A DNA stretch of 20,390 bases from a virus. Numbering within the stretch: the stretch's first letter is position 1; each line of letters opens with the position of its first letter. The DNA lies in the IMG/VR virus record IMGVR_UViG_3300034101_001551, positions 1-20,390 of that record. One strand, 5' to 3'. The position numbers and the translations under genes are program-made. This document shows positions 20,320-20,390 of this stretch, piece by piece. The notes beneath the pieces are model-generated. The model did not search any database and had not been told where the DNA came from. It saw only the letters and a program-made list of their open reading frames with translations.

Positions 20320-20390
20320 ATTTTCCCCCTGTTTTTAGTTTATCTTGCCAAACCCTGAAAACCCCTGAACTGCGACGGTGCGCGTTCTGG
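20320..20390 (-). promoter_or_regulatory. Leader of the packaging operon, window edge
   Basis: This gene-free end holds the CTAAAAACAGGGGGAAAA element before the methyltransferase ATG. Upstream on the coding strand is GATAAACT, a weak -10-like match (TAAACT), but no good -35 at 16-18 bases. A near-repeat with 10-base spacing, AACCCTGAA (20351-20359) and ACCCCTGAA (20361-20369) on the plus strand, could be a regulator site. It may also be the end of an upstream gene not visible here. Confidence 0.3.

Noticed and set aside
1-20390. CRISPR array, tRNA gene, insertion sequence or attachment site
   Set aside because: I saw no regular repeat-spacer units, cloverleaf-like sequence, transposase or integrase features on either strand.

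Overview
The window is a nearly gap-free stretch of a tailed-phage genome (or prophage late region). Every gene I can support is on the minus strand, so transcription runs from high to low coordinates. The gene order is that of a long-tailed siphovirus with an HK97-type head: DNA methyltransferase, terminase small and large subunits, portal, prohead protease, major capsid protein, head-tail connectors, tail tube, tail chaperone pair, tape measure, minor tail and fibre proteins, lysis genes, then accessory genes. No integrase, repressor, tRNA or replication gene is visible, so lifestyle cannot be told from this piece. The protein styles resemble phages of Actinobacteria and uncultured aquatic phages: a P27-type terminase small subunit, a protease with an N-terminal 'CxGWATVK..GCH' module, a tail chaperone with a -1 frameshift product, and a GDDH-type glycosyltransferase. 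The host is an inference only. A lipoprotein gene overlapping a membrane/coiled-coil gene looks like an Rz/Rz1 spanin pair, which would fit a host with an outer membrane, so the host envelope is open.

Packaging and head (20390-11841): a ParB-like/DNA methyltransferase fusion precedes the terminase genes. A tiny membrane protein separates TerL from the portal. The prohead protease is a 438-residue three-module protein with a strong ribosome site and ATG inside it that would also give the bare 259-residue protease. The major capsid gene has a 113-base structured leader and is followed by a perfect 14-bp inverted repeat that probably ends or attenuates transcription. A glycosyltransferase-like gene then interrupts the head module before the connector genes.

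Tail (11854-2377): connector, tail terminator, a small unknown protein, two tandem tail-tube paralogues about 70% identical, and the G/GT tail chaperone with a canonical C CCA AAT slip site that I could read through to its -1 frame product. A gp10-like protein, a 775-residue tape measure protein with three exact-period 34-residue repeats, a minor tail protein, a fibre with TLTNKTLT repeats, and three tandem AT-rich paralogous fibre or tip proteins complete the tail.

Lysis and accessory end (2739-1): small structural or unknown proteins, the spanin-like pair, a two-membrane-segment protein, a CHAP endolysin, a second small hydrophobic protein, a DUF6378-like protein, and a GT-A glycosyltransferase cut by the window edge. 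Many junctions are ATGA, TAATG or TGATG overlaps, so translation is probably coupled through the operon. No stretch longer than about 115 bases lacks a gene.
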